This document shows positions 28,720-37,148 of a stretch of DNA of 37,148 nucleotides, in pieces. The stretch's first letter is position 1; every line of letters starts with the position of its first letter. The notes beneath the pieces were generated by a model. It was not told the DNA's origin. It ran no database searches and saw nothing but the letters and a program-made list of their open reading frames with translations. This stretch comes from Gammaproteobacteria bacterium DTU037 (GTDB taxonomy: Bacteria; Pseudomonadota; Gammaproteobacteria; Pseudomonadales; Pseudomonadaceae). Both the position numbers and the translations under genes were made by a program. The stretch spans positions 730-37,877 of the forward strand of contig LFRZ01000123.1 in assembly GCA_001513025.1 (NCBI GenBank). Reading direction: 5' to 3'.

Positions 28720-30627
28720 ATGAAATTGTCTCGCCTCGCGCTTGCCGTAGCGCTGTTGCCTGCATCGACTCTGTATGCAGCAGACACAACCGAAGATGCA
28801 CTAAAACTCTCCGAAACAGTCATTACTGCCAACCGTAGCGCTGAAGATCGTCAAGATTCGACTGCTGCTGTGACAGTGTTTACCCGTGCCGATATTGATC
28901 GCTTACAGCCCGTCAACGTCGCTGACTTGTTGAACCGTGTGCCGGGTGTGCAGGTGGTGCAGTCGGGTGGTCGTGGTAGTGTGACTGGGGTGTTTATTCG
29001 CGGTACAAGTACAGCTCGTAGTTTAGTATTAATCGATGGCATGCGTGTTGGCTCAGTGACTTTAGGCGGTGCTAATGGTGCATTAGACACTTTAAATATT
29101 GAGCAAATTGAACGTGTTGAAGTATTACGCGGTTCCCATTCTGCGATCTATGGTGCAGATGCGATTGGTGGGGTGATTCAGTTGTTCACTCGCCGTAGTG
29201 AAGGTAAAGGCTTACAGGGCCGTGTACGGGTTGCTGCAGGTAATAAAGGTGTGTGGGAACGCAGTGCCGGCTTATCTGCGGGTAACCAAAAGACGCGTTT
29301 TAACCTGAGTGCTAGCTTGGATGAAATGACAGGTTTTGATCGTACTCATACCTCCTTTGCTTCTGATGCAGAGCATGATGCCTACCGTAATAAGTCGGTC
29401 AGTTTTAGCCTATCTCATGCATTTAATGAGCAGCTTAAAGCTGGTGTTAATATGCTTGATCAGCGTGGTAAGGCAGAGCAAGATAATCCTGATGGCCGTT
29501 ATCAGGGCTGGCCTTTAGCCAATGCAGCCACTGAGCAATATACTGAATTTTCAGGCAGTTCAGTATCAACTTTTGTCGAGCTACAGGCCAGTCAGCAATG
29601 GGCGAGCCGTTTAGAGTTGGGGCATAGCGAAGATAAAATCAGTATTTACGATAAGCTGTTTGCTGGGCATGATGACATTAATAGCTATCGTGACTCAGCC
29701 GCTTGGTTAAATACCTTTCAAATGGATGAGCAGCATACATTGCGTGCCGGTGTTGATTATTTAAAGGATAAGGTTCGTACCGACTCATCAATAACTTATG
29801 AAAAGGATAGCCGCTGGAATCAGGCTGCTTTTATTCAACACAGCTACACGGGTGACTTATTCGGTACTGAGCTTGGTGTGCGTCATGATAAAAACCAACA
29901 ATTTGGCAGCGAAAACACTTGGAATGCTGCGCTGAGTGCTCCGCTTGGTCAGGCTAATGAGCTTGTGCTGTCCTACGCTGAGGGCTTTAGAGCGCCGACT
30001 TATGCTGAGCTGTATTATCCAGGTTTCAGTAACCCGAGCTTAAAACCTGAAAAGTCGAAAAGCTATGAATTACAATTACGTAGCCAGTTCACTGATAGCC
30101 TGCGTTTAGACACGTCTGTGTATCAGACTAAAATTGCTGATCAAATCCAACATCAAGGAAAAATCACTAAAAACGTGCAAGCGCGTATCAATGGTTTTGA
30201 AGTATCATTGCAGCACGATTTACTGGGTGCGCAAGGCGCACTTAATTTAAGCTTAGTAGACTCACGTGATCGCAAAACTGGACAGACTTCCCCACGCATC
30301 GCTAAGCGTACTCTAAGCTATGACTTGGATAAGCAGCTGGGGGCGTTTGCTGTAGGTACAACGTGGAGACTTGCTAGCCATAGTACTGACTCAGTGTTTA
30401 ACTCAAAAACTTTTGCCAATGATCGAGAACATATTTCTGGATTTGGCACGCTGGATTTACGCGGTAGCTGGCAGGCCAGCCAAGACTTAGGTCTTGATCT
30501 GCGCTTAGCCAATATCTTTGATAAAGGCTACTCACGTGCGCTGTATGGTTATGAAGGTGAAACTTACGCGTACCGCGAAGATCGCTTCACGCTACTACTA
30601 GGCATGACGTGGACGCCTAATCTGTAA
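28720..30627 (+). CDS. btuB: TonB-dependent vitamin B12 receptor (BtuB type)
   Basis: The 635-residue product begins with a signal peptide (about residues 1-20, cleaved after LYA) and a TonB-box-like SETVITANR. The plug domain follows (about 40-155; VADLLNRVPGVQV, GVFIRGTSTARSLVLIDGMRV, RVEVLRGSHSAIYGADAIGGVI), then a 22-strand beta-barrel region to the C-terminus with the YAEGFRAPTYAELYYPGF segment. The protein imports a corrinoid across the outer membrane with TonB energy. The substrate call rests on the cobalamin riboswitch upstream as much as on the sequence. The C-terminus (TWTPNL) does not end in the usual aromatic residue. Confidence 0.9.
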   Translation: MKLSRLALAVALLPASTLYAADTTEDALKLSETVITANRSAEDRQDSTAAVTVFTRADIDRLQPVNVADLLNRVPGVQVVQSGGRGSVTGVFIRGTSTARSLVLIDGMRVGSVTLGGANGALDTLNIEQIERVEVLRGSHSAIYGADAIGGVIQLFTRRSEGKGLQGRVRVAAGNKGVWERSAGLSAGNQKTRFNLSASLDEMTGFDRTHTSFASDAEHDAYRNKSVSFSLSHAFNEQLKAGVNMLDQRGKAEQDNPDGRYQGWPLANAATEQYTEFSGSSVSTFVELQASQQWASRLELGHSEDKISIYDKLFAGHDDINSYRDSAAWLNTFQMDEQHTLRAGVDYLKDKVRTDSSITYEKDSRWNQAAFIQHSYTGDLFGTELGVRHDKNQQFGSENTWNAALSAPLGQANELVLSYAEGFRAPTYAELYYPGFSNPSLKPEKSKSYELQLRSQFTDSLRLDTSVYQTKIADQIQHQGKITKNVQARINGFEVSLQHDLLGAQGALNLSLVDSRDRKTGQTSPRIAKRTLSYDLDKQLGAFAVGTTWRLASHSTDSVFNSKTFANDREHISGFGTLDLRGSWQASQDLGLDLRLANIFDKGYSRALYGYEGETYAYREDRFTLLLGMTWTPNL

Positions 30628-30675
30628 GATTAGTCAGTCTGTAAACTTCAGGCCTTACCAAATTAAGGGACACCT

Positions 30676-31695
30676 ATGAGTGACAGGCTGATTGTGGCGG
30701 TTGTATTTATAGCTGCTTTTATGTTGACGTGGTTATTACGCCGCTATGCGTTGGCCGGCAGATTAATGGATATTCCGAACGAGCGCAGCTCGCATTCGAT
30801 ACCCACTCCACGAGGTGGTGGAGTGGCGATTGTCTTAATTTTTCTTACCGTCTTGCTGGTGATGGGTAGCCTACAGTGGCTGCCTTGGCGGTTTATTATC
30901 GGCATTGTTGGTGCTGGCGCTTGTGTTGCGGTACTGGGGTTTTTAGATGACCATGGGCATATTGCTGTGCGCTGGCGTTTGCTCGGTCATTTCTCTTCAG
31001 CCGCTTGGGCGTTGTACTGGCTGGGTGGTTTGCCGCCGTTGCTGGTGTTTGGCTATACGTTTGATCTAGGCGTGATGGGCCATGTGCTGGCGGCGGTGTA
31101 TATCGTTTGGTTGCTCAATCTGTATAACTTTATGGATGGCATTGATGGCCTTGCCAGTGTTGAGGCCATCTGTGTTGGTCTTGGTGGTGCTGTGCTGTAT
31201 CTGTTGCTCGGTGCTGATTCGACATTAGTGCGGGTGCCTATGCTGTTCGCTGCTGCGGTGGCTGGGTTTTTATGCTGGAACTTTCCGCCTGCGCGAATCT
31301 TTATGGGTGATGTCGGTAGCTGCTTTTTAGGGCTGGTTTTGGCAGTGCTGTCTTTGCAGGCGGCTTGGTTTAAAACAGAGCTGTTGTGGGCTTGGATTAT
31401 TTTATTGGGTGTGTTTGTGGTTGATGCAACATTTACTCTGCTGCGCCGTTTAGTGCGTGGCGATAAGGTTTATGAGGCGCACTGCAGTCATGCTTATCAA
31501 TATGCCGCGCGTCACTATGCGGCGCACAGTGTGGTGACATTGGCCGTGATGTTAATTAACCTAGTCTGGCTGCTGCCAATGGCTGTGTTGGTAGGCTTGG
31601 GCTATTTAGATGGTTTGCTGGGCGTGATCATGGCTTATCTGCCTCTGGTGCTGTTGGCGATAAAATTTAAGGCTGGGCAGTTAGAAAAAGCTTGA
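30676..31695 (+). CDS. Polyprenyl-phosphate sugar-1-phosphate transferase (WecA/WbpL type)
   Basis: This 339-residue membrane protein has about ten segments and transfers an N-acetylhexosamine phosphate to undecaprenyl phosphate, the first step in O-antigen or similar polysaccharide synthesis. Landmarks are RSSHSIPTPRGGG (about 38-50), FLDDHG with the Mg-binding acidic pair, NLYNFMDGIDGLAS, and FPPARIFMGDVGSCFLG. The cytoplasmic loop that in relatives reads HRSHAYQ is HCSHAYQ here (His269-Cys270). An AAGGGA site precedes the ATG. It lies 48 bases after btuB with no terminator between, though no functional link is evident. The sugar (GlcNAc, FucNAc or QuiNAc) cannot be told. Confidence 0.88.
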   Translation: MSDRLIVAVVFIAAFMLTWLLRRYALAGRLMDIPNERSSHSIPTPRGGGVAIVLIFLTVLLVMGSLQWLPWRFIIGIVGAGACVAVLGFLDDHGHIAVRWRLLGHFSSAAWALYWLGGLPPLLVFGYTFDLGVMGHVLAAVYIVWLLNLYNFMDGIDGLASVEAICVGLGGAVLYLLLGADSTLVRVPMLFAAAVAGFLCWNFPPARIFMGDVGSCFLGLVLAVLSLQAAWFKTELLWAWIILLGVFVVDATFTLLRRLVRGDKVYEAHCSHAYQYAARHYAAHSVVTLAVMLINLVWLLPMAVLVGLGYLDGLLGVIMAYLPLVLLAIKFKAGQLEKA

Positions 31696-31958
31696 TTTGC
31701 ACAAACTTTCGCCTTTAAAACACTCGATAGGCTTTCATGCAGAATGCAGGTTAGTCGAGTGGCATGGCAAAACAAGGTTTCACTGCTCAATTTACAGCTG
31801 AAGCAATCAGGCCTATCCGAGCCCGCCATGCTTGCCTGAGCAAGGCTCATCGTTTTCTAGTGATGAGCGTGATCTGTTTTGATTGGTCGACCAGCTTAAG
31901 CTAAATATAAGCCGGCACCTCGCTCACTTGCCGTGAAGCGAGGCCGTGGCAGGTCTCA
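31696..31958. other. Structured intergenic region between the WbpL-type gene and trmA
   Basis: No gene is supported in these 263 bases. They contain several inverted repeats: 31721-31727 with 31755-31761; 31726-31732 with 31811-31817; 31762-31768 with 31825-31831; GCTCATC with GATGAGC near 31845-31868; and 31918-31924 with 31937-31943. The last, close to the trmA stop, may end trmA transcription. The rest could be a small RNA or a decayed element. Confidence 0.4.
31918..31943 (-). terminator. Hairpin after trmA
   Basis: A 7-bp stem CCTCGCT/AGCGAGG is extended inward by CAC/GTG with one bulged base. It lies 16 bases beyond the trmA stop. No T-run follows on the minus strand, so termination is not certain. 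Confidence 0.45.
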
Positions 31959-33047
31959 CTATTTACGCTCCAACAACACCCCTGCTTCCATATGATCGGT
32001 CCATGGGAACTGATCAAACAGCGCGGTTTGAGTGATGCGATGGGTGTCGCTCAGTTGGCGAATATTCTCGGCTAAAGTCTCTGGGTTGCAGGAGATATAC
32101 AGAATTCGCGGAAAACGGCGCACCAGCTCGCAAGTATCGCTGTCCATGCCAGCACGTGGTGGATCAACAAACACCGTACCAAACTGATAACTGTCCAAAT
32201 CAATCTTGGCCAGGCGGCGAAACTCACGCACGCCATTTAACGCTTGGGTCAGTTCTTCGGCGGATAGACGTACCAACTCAATATTATCAATGGCGTTGTC
32301 AGCTAAATTGGCCAAGGCGGCGTTCACCGAACTTTTACTGATCTCCGTGGCCAGTACTTTACGTACACGGGTCGACAGCGGCAGGGTAAAGTTACCGTTG
32401 CCGCAATACAGCTCGAGCAAATCATCCTCTTGCTTACCGAGCACCTCGTAGGCCCAATTGAGCATATGAGTATTCACCGCCCCATTGGGCTGAGTAAAGG
32501 CACCTTCCGGCTGGCGATAGCTAAACACACGTCCGGCAATCTTCAGTTTTTCGACCACATAATCGCGACCAATCACTGCACGTTTACCCCGCGAGCGGCC
32601 AATAATGCTGACATTCAACTCGCTCGCCAACTGCTCAGCCGCAGCTTGCCATGCATCATCTAAGGGCCGGTGGTAGCACAGAGTAATTAACGCCTCGCCG
32701 GATAGTGTGGTTAAAAACTCCACCTGAAACAGTCGCTCAGACAGCGCAAGATTGTGACTCCAGGCCTCTTTTAAACGCGGCATCAGTTGATTAATCAGCT
32801 GACTGGCAATGGGGAAATCTTCAACGAAAATAGGTGTGCGGTTATCACCTGGGGCAAACATTGCATAGTAACGCTGACCACCTTCGCGCCATAAACGAAA
32901 TTCTGCACGTAAGCGGTAGTGTTGCTCAGCCGAGGCAAAAACGAGGGGGGCTGGCGCATTAAATTCGCTGAGTAAGCTGTGTAAACGCAGGTGTTTGTTG
33001 TTCAGTTGCTCTAAGTAAGCAGCGCTCGAGTGGTCAGTGTGTGGCAT
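31959..33047 (-). CDS. trmA: tRNA (uracil-5-)-methyltransferase TrmA
   Basis: TrmA makes 5-methyluridine at position 54 of tRNAs using S-adenosylmethionine. The 362-residue product has the SAM-binding motif [15 protein letters not shown] (about 210-224), the VDPPRAGMD segment, and the catalytic cysteine motif [13 protein letters not shown] near the C-terminus. The start ATG 33047 overlaps the stop of the permease gene by one base (TAATG), which implies translational coupling; an upstream in-frame start inside the permease gene has no family match. The permease-trmA pairing is, as I recall, the same in P. aeruginosa. Confidence 0.95.
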   Translation of the reverse strand: MPHTDHSSAAYLEQLNNKHLRLHSLLSEFNAPAPLVFASAEQHYRLRAEFRLWREGGQRYYAMFAPGDNRTPIFVEDFPIASQLINQLMPRLKEAWSHNLALSERLFQVEFLTTLSGEALITLCYHRPLDDAWQAAAEQLASELNVSIIGRSRGKRAVIGRDYVVEKLKIAGRVFSYRQPEGAFTQPNGAVNTHMLNWAYEVLGKQEDDLLELYCGNGNFTLPLSTRVRKVLATEISKSSVNAALANLADNAIDNIELVRLSAEELTQALNGVREFRRLAKIDLDSYQFGTVFVDPPRAGMDSDTCELVRRFPRILYISCNPETLAENIRQLSDTHRITQTALFDQFPWTDHMEAGVLLERK

Positions 33048-34339
33048 TAGGCAAAGAAACCCAGTTTGATAATAAAGAGAATGGATAAAATCCACATGGC
33101 GCTATTCAGATCTTTCCAGCGTCCGCTGAGTAGCTTAATTGCAGTCCAGCTGATAAAGCCAAAGGCGATGCCGTTGGCAATGGAAAAGGTTAATGGCATG
33201 GCTAAGGCGGCGACCACCACTGGTGCGGCAACGGTGAGGTCATCCCAGTCGATGTGGGCCAGACCGCTGGTCATCAACACCGCCACAAAAAATAAGGCAG
33301 GTGCAGTGGCGTAAGCAGGAATGGCTGAAGCCAAGGGGGCAAAGAATAAACTGAGTAAAAACAGGGCCGCGACCACACAAGCGGTTAGACCGGTGCGGCC
33401 ACCGACGGCAATACCTGCCGCAGATTCAACAAAACTGGTAGTGGTTGACGTGCCCATGCAGGCGCCGGCCATGGTGGCGGTACTGTCTGCCAGTAAGGCG
33501 CGATTTAAACGTGGCATATTGCCGTCTTTATCAATTAAATTAGCGCGCTGGGCAACCCCAATCAGGGTGCCTGAGGTGTCGAATAAATCGACAAACAAAA
33601 AGGCAAAAATAACGCTGACCAAGCCGACATCCAGCGCGCCGGCGATATCCAGTTGCATTAGGGTGGGCATCATACTGGGCGGCATGCTGACAAAACCATC
33701 CATGCTGGAAAAACCGAGGCCAATTGATACGCTGGTAACCAGAAGAATACCAACCATCACCGCGCCGGTGATTTGTCGGTAGGCCAGCGCCACGATCACG
33801 GCAAAGCCTAGCGCTGCGAAGATGGGACCCGGCTGTGCTAAATCGCCTAAAGTCACCAGAGTATCGGCATTGCCAACCACTATTCCCGCATTTTTTAGGG
33901 CAATTAATGCGAGAAACAAGCCTATCCCAGCACTGATCGCAGAACGCAGCGCGATCGGAATGCTGTTGATAATCCACTCGCGGATTTTAAAAATCGACAT
34001 GGCAAAAAATAGAAAGCCAGAGATAAATACAGCGCCTAACGCCACTTGCCACGAGTAGCCCATGGTGCCAACCACGGTATAGGTGAAAAAGGCATTGAGG
34101 CCCATGCCCGGCGCAAGAGCGATCGGGTAGTTGGCCAGCATGCCCATAATCGCTGAGCCAATCGCGCCCGCTAAGCAGGTTGCAACAAACACCGCGCCAT
34201 GATCCATACCGATCTCAGCGAGCATATTGGGGTTTACAAAGAGGATATACGCCATGGTTAGGAAAGTGGTAATACCTGCCAACACTTCGGTGCGCACTGT
34301 GGTGTTATTGGCTTGTAACTGAAAGTATCGTTCCAGCAT
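33047..34339 (-). CDS. NCS2-family purine permease (AzgA/GhxP-like)
   Basis: This 430-residue protein has about 12-14 membrane segments and imports hypoxanthine, guanine or adenine with a proton. It starts [18 protein letters not shown], followed by [18 protein letters not shown], and contains [30 protein letters not shown] and the [23 protein letters not shown] segment, all markers of the AzgA subgroup rather than UraA. ATG 34339 fits the family start better than a TTG 27 bases upstream. Together with hpt at 4397 it would supply purine salvage, though the genes lie far apart. It is divergent from cpdA. Confidence 0.9.
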   Translation of the reverse strand: MLERYFQLQANNTTVRTEVLAGITTFLTMAYILFVNPNMLAEIGMDHGAVFVATCLAGAIGSAIMGMLANYPIALAPGMGLNAFFTYTVVGTMGYSWQVALGAVFISGFLFFAMSIFKIREWIINSIPIALRSAISAGIGLFLALIALKNAGIVVGNADTLVTLGDLAQPGPIFAALGFAVIVALAYRQITGAVMVGILLVTSVSIGLGFSSMDGFVSMPPSMMPTLMQLDIAGALDVGLVSVIFAFLFVDLFDTSGTLIGVAQRANLIDKDGNMPRLNRALLADSTATMAGACMGTSTTTSFVESAAGIAVGGRTGLTACVVAALFLLSLFFAPLASAIPAYATAPALFFVAVLMTSGLAHIDWDDLTVAAPVVVAALAMPLTFSIANGIAFGFISWTAIKLLSGRWKDLNSAMWILSILFIIKLGFFA

Positions 34340-34493
34340 AAGGTGCGCTGCCTGCGAAAAATGCAAATAATAGCAGTCTATGCGTGAAAATGCAGGTACT
34401 GCTCAGGTTTTGTTAGCGTGCTCTAGACTGAGGGCTTGGCTGTGCCGGAGAGGACTTTGAGCTCTACTCCAGTGCTGCGCGTTGGGCTTTGAT

Positions 34494-34522
34494 TTGCTCT
34501 CGGGAACAGCGGTGCGCATAAT
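34494..34522 (+). promoter_or_regulatory. Candidate sigma-70 promoter for cpdA
   Basis: TTGCTC (34494-34499) and CATAAT (34517-34522) lie 17 bases apart, about 40 bases before the cpdA ATG. I saw no convincing CRP/Vfr-type palindrome nearby. Confidence 0.4.
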
Positions 34523-34563
34523 CACTTGTATTTATATTTACCACGATAAGAGTAACCTGCTTG

Positions 34564-35370
34564 ATGGACGCTTTGAAGACCACACCTTATGTCACAGTGG
34601 TACAACTGACTGACAGCCATTTGTTTGCCGGTTTGCATGACCGTTTAATGGGGATGCAGACAGATCACAGCCTAGAGCAGGTGATTGAGCTGATAGCGAC
34701 CGAGCAGGCGCAGATTGATTTGCTGATGTGCACGGGGGATATCTCCCAGGACGGCTCGATCGCCTCCTATCAACGTTTTGCGCAAAAGGTTGGCCGTCTC
34801 GGCGCGCCAATGCGTTGGTTGGCCGGTAATCATGACGAGCGTTTGGCTTTGCAGCAGGTTTGTGCGCACACTGATCGACTGGAGCCTGTCTATGATCTTG
34901 GCGCTTGGCGTATCGTTGTACTAGATAGCTCGGTGCCGGAGCACGTCTACGGTCAGTTGGCGCAAGATCAGTTGGCTATTTTACAGCAGGCTTTAAGCCG
35001 TGCGGGTGAGCGCCATGTGTTGATTGCTGTACACCATCATCCGCTGCCGATAAAGAGTCTGTGGATGGATAAAATTGGCTTGCGCAATGCCGATCAACTG
35101 TTATCGATAATCAGCCGTTATCCACAGGTGAAGGCCGTGATCTGTGGTCATGTGCATCAAGAGTTTGATCAGCAGCTGCATGGCGTACGCTGGCTCGCCA
35201 CGCCGTCAACCTGTATGCAGTTCACTCCGTACAGCGCCGATTTTGCCGTGGATGATAGCGCGCCGGGTTACCGTTGCTTGCGTTTATACGATGACGGGCA
35301 GGTGCAGACGACAGTCTCACGCTTAGACGCTAGGGCGTTTGCCGTTGATCACAGCGATCAAGGTTACTGA
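34564..35370 (+). CDS. cpdA: 3',5'-cyclic AMP phosphodiesterase CpdA
   Basis: CpdA hydrolyses cyclic AMP and so sets the level available to CRP/Vfr-type regulators. The 268-residue metallophosphatase has all metal-binding motifs: Asp17 and His19 in LTDSHLF, Gly58-Asp59 in TGDISQDG, GNHD at 88-91, VHHHPLP and the C-terminal CGHVHQ. The LFAGLHDRLMGMQT stretch marks CpdA rather than general phosphoesterases. I use ATG 34564; a TTG one codon earlier is the alternative. It heads the group cpdA-yqiA-parE, an order I recall from Pseudomonas. Confidence 0.94.
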   Translation: MDALKTTPYVTVVQLTDSHLFAGLHDRLMGMQTDHSLEQVIELIATEQAQIDLLMCTGDISQDGSIASYQRFAQKVGRLGAPMRWLAGNHDERLALQQVCAHTDRLEPVYDLGAWRIVVLDSSVPEHVYGQLAQDQLAILQQALSRAGERHVLIAVHHHPLPIKSLWMDKIGLRNADQLLSIISRYPQVKAVICGHVHQEFDQQLHGVRWLATPSTCMQFTPYSADFAVDDSAPGYRCLRLYDDGQVQTTVSRLDARAFAVDHSDQGY

Positions 35371-35443
35371 GCGTTGTGGTGGTGCCAACGACCGCTGGCG
35401 CACTTTGTATCGTTAATGCTATCCAGAGTGGATGTGCTGCGCA

Positions 35444-35474
35444 GTGGTTTAGAGATAATGGTATTCTAAGCCAC
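35444..35474. repeat. 10-bp inverted repeat between cpdA and yqiA
   Basis: GTGGTTTAGA (35444-35453) pairs with TCTAAGCCAC (35465-35474), with one G-T pair and an 11-base loop. No T-run follows. It may be a weak terminator of cpdA or a leader hairpin of yqiA. Confidence 0.35.
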
Positions 35475-35496
35475 TGTATTGATACCGTGGTTGTGT

Positions 35497-36114
35497 ATGT
35501 GTAAGAGTCCCAGTGTTGTTTATATTCATGGTTTTAATAGCGCGCCAGCGTCCTTTAAAGCACAGCAATTACGCAAGGCGTGGCTGCAATTGGGTTTGCC
35601 CGCCGAGCAGTTGCAGATTCCTGAGTTGCATCATCATCCTCAGCAGGCGATTGCCCAGTTACAGGCGGTGATTGCGCAATGTGAGCAACCCGTCTTGATC
35701 GGTAGTTCGCTGGGAGGCTATTACGCAACCTACTTGGCACAGCAGCACCATTTAAAAACCTTACTGATGAACCCTGCAGTACGCCCACACCATATGTTTG
35801 ATGCGTTTTTAGCCGAGCAAGAAAACCTCTATACCGGTGCGCATTGGCGACTAACTGAGTCGCATGTGCAGGCACTAGCCGCACTGGAGGTTGCACCGCC
35901 GGATGATGCACAACGTTTTCTTGTGTGGTTGCAAACTGGTGATGAAAGGTTAAACTACTGTTTGGCTGAACAGTACTATGCGGGTTGCTCTGTGCACATT
36001 GAACAGGGTGGCAGCCATAATTTTCTACGCTTCGCTGAGCATCTTCCAGCATTGTTTGCTTTTGTAGGCTTGCCGTCTTCAGCCCTGCAATCACTTGATC
36101 TTTCTGCTTTCTGA
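35497..36114 (+). CDS. yqiA: YqiA-type alpha/beta-hydrolase (esterase)
   Basis: This 205-residue protein begins with VYIHGFNSAPASFKAQQL, the family start, and carries the nucleophile elbow GSSLGGYYATYLAQ (serine at about residue 69). The catalytic His is likely in GGSHNFLRF near the C-terminus. E. coli YqiA hydrolyses short-chain esters in vitro; its physiological role is unknown. I use ATG 35497 because the upstream TTG adds residues that do not match. It lies 15 bases before parE and is probably cotranscribed with it. Confidence 0.88.
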   Translation: MCKSPSVVYIHGFNSAPASFKAQQLRKAWLQLGLPAEQLQIPELHHHPQQAIAQLQAVIAQCEQPVLIGSSLGGYYATYLAQQHHLKTLLMNPAVRPHHMFDAFLAEQENLYTGAHWRLTESHVQALAALEVAPPDDAQRFLVWLQTGDERLNYCLAEQYYAGCSVHIEQGGSHNFLRFAEHLPALFAFVGLPSSALQSLDLSAF

Positions 36115-36129
36115 GTAACCACATTATCC

Positions 36130-37148
36130 ATGACCAACTCGACCTATACCGCTGATGCTATTGAGGTTTTATCTGGATTAGATCCGGTGCGTAAGCGCCC
36201 CGGTATGTATACCGATACAACCCGCCCCAACCACCTTGCGCAAGAAGTTATTGATAACAGTGTCGATGAAGCCTTGGCGGGACACGCGCGCAATGTGCAG
36301 GTGATTTTACATACCGATCAATCACTTGAAGTCATTGATGACGGGCGAGGGATGCCGGTGGATATTCACCCTGAAGAAGGTATTTCAGGGGTTGAGCTGA
36401 TCTTTACTCGTCTGCATGCGGGCGGTAAGTTTTCCAGTAAAAACTATGAGTTTTCCGGTGGTTTACACGGGGTCGGTATTTCTGTAGTCAATGCGCTATC
36501 AACCTTGGTTGAAGTGCGGGTACGGCGTGATGGCCAAGAGTACCAAATGAGTTTCCGCGATGGTTTTAAAGCCAGCGAGTTGGATATTATTGGCACTGTG
36601 GGTAAGCGCAATACCGGTACCAGTATCCGTTTTTGGCCTGATCCTAAATATTTTGATACCAGCAAGTTTTCCGTCAGCCGCTTGAAGCATATTTTAAAAG
36701 CTAAAGCAGTATTGTGCCCTGGGCTGACAGTTAAATTTGAGGATAAAAACAGTAATGAACAGATCACTTGGTTTTATGAAGATGGCCTGCGCTCCTATTT
36801 GACGGATGCAGTGGCTGAGTTTATTAGCCTGCCTGACGCGCCATTTTGTGGGCAATTTGTTGCTAAAACTGAGCGAGTGGATTGGGCTGTGTTATGGCTG
36901 CCGGAAGGCGGTGAGTTGGTGCAAGAAAGTTACGTGAACTTGATTCCTACTGCGCAAGGCGGTACTCACGTGAATGGTTTTCGCCAAGGCTTGTTGGATG
37001 CTTTGCGTGAGTTCTGTGAGTTCCGTAATTTGCTGCCGCGTGGGGTTAAGCTGGCGCCTGAAGATATTTGGGAGCGCATCAGCTTTGTCCTCTCGATGAA
37101 AATGCAAGAACCGCAATTTTCTGGGCAAACCAAAGAACGTTTATCTTC
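36130..37148 (+). CDS. parE: DNA topoisomerase IV subunit B, 3' end cut by the window edge
   Basis: ParE is the ATPase subunit of topoisomerase IV, which separates daughter chromosomes. I translated 339 codons from ATG 36130 to the edge. The GHKL ATPase motifs are present: EVIDNSVDEALAG, VIDDGRGMPVDIHPEEG and the lid motif SGGLHGVGISVVNAL. The QSYVNLIPTAQGG-type region (here QESYVNLIPTAQGGTHVNG) and the ending of the visible part (MQEPQFSGQTKE) follow. The TDTTRPNHLAQEV segment indicates ParE rather than GyrB. The DNA-binding TOPRIM domain lies beyond the window. No strong ribosome site is seen, so coupling to yqiA is possible. Confidence 0.97.
   Translation, partial: MTNSTYTADAIEVLSGLDPVRKRPGMYTDTTRPNHLAQEVIDNSVDEALAGHARNVQVILHTDQSLEVIDDGRGMPVDIHPEEGISGVELIFTRLHAGGKFSSKNYEFSGGLHGVGISVVNALSTLVEVRVRRDGQEYQMSFRDGFKASELDIIGTVGKRNTGTSIRFWPDPKYFDTSKFSVSRLKHILKAKAVLCPGLTVKFEDKNSNEQITWFYEDGLRSYLTDAVAEFISLPDAPFCGQFVAKTERVDWAVLWLPEGGELVQESYVNLIPTAQGGTHVNGFRQGLLDALREFCEFRNLLPRGVKLAPEDIWERISFVLSMKMQEPQFSGQTKERLS

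Noticed and set aside
35555-36124. A 189-codon open frame on the minus strand opposite yqiA
   Set aside because: It lies entirely over a well-matched family gene, its product has no recognisable motif, and long antisense frames are common opposite such codon use.
36130-37148. Calling the last gene gyrB
   Set aside because: The TDTTRPNHLAQEV segment and its position after yqiA fit ParE; GyrB reads differently there.

Overview
The window reads as chromosomal housekeeping DNA from a gammaproteobacterium of the family Pseudomonadaceae. SecA, Dxs, ArgJ, Hfq, ParE, YajQ and HisZ match Pseudomonas proteins I know almost word for word. Base composition looks close to even rather than strongly GC-rich, which suggests a lower-GC relative such as Thiopseudomonas or the P. 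caeni group rather than P. aeruginosa itself. That placement is inference.

Layout, left to right. 1-2303: the start of a GMC flavin oxidoreductase and an AraC-type regulator immediately upstream of it, both on the minus strand. 2332-4954: nucleobase salvage, with upp-uraA (minus) divergent from a hypoxanthine phosphoribosyltransferase (plus). 4966-10751: dciA (minus), then secA, argJ and a Nudix/ThiE-like fusion (plus). 10746-12431: a cobalamin adenosyltransferase and panE (minus), perhaps with a small gene in front. 12531-14570: yajQ convergent with mqo. 14571-15182: a 612-base non-coding gap. 15183-23351: a yajG-like lipoprotein, then the conserved run miaA-hfq-hflX-hflK-hflC-hisZ-purA. 23399-25476: rmlB-rmlA (minus). 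25533-28297: a CbiM-like membrane protein (minus) divergent from dxs (plus). 28387-30627: promoter, cobalamin riboswitch and a BtuB-type receptor. 30676-31695: a WbpL-type sugar-phosphate transferase. 31959-34339: an AzgA-type purine permease and trmA (minus). 34564-37148: cpdA, yqiA and the first part of parE, which runs off the right edge.

Many of these blocks are, from memory, individually collinear with P. aeruginosa, but they are joined in a different order. The window therefore looks like a rearranged Pseudomonas core genome rather than an island. Functional links: two NCS2 permeases plus Upp and Hpt cover uracil and purine salvage; BtuB, its riboswitch and the PduO-type adenosyltransferase cover B12 uptake and activation; RmlAB and the WbpL-like enzyme feed surface polysaccharide; HflKC, HflX and Hfq belong to protein and RNA quality control.

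I found no mobile element, CRISPR array, tRNA, rRNA, phage gene, or clear new multi-gene system. The most interesting signals are local: a 14-codon reading frame ending just before secA; an HflX whose normally near-invariant ribosome-facing loop is rewritten; an rmlA whose C-terminal codons are read out of a transcription terminator; a btuB leader with both a terminator and a hairpin masking the ribosome binding site; and several structured intergenic regions.
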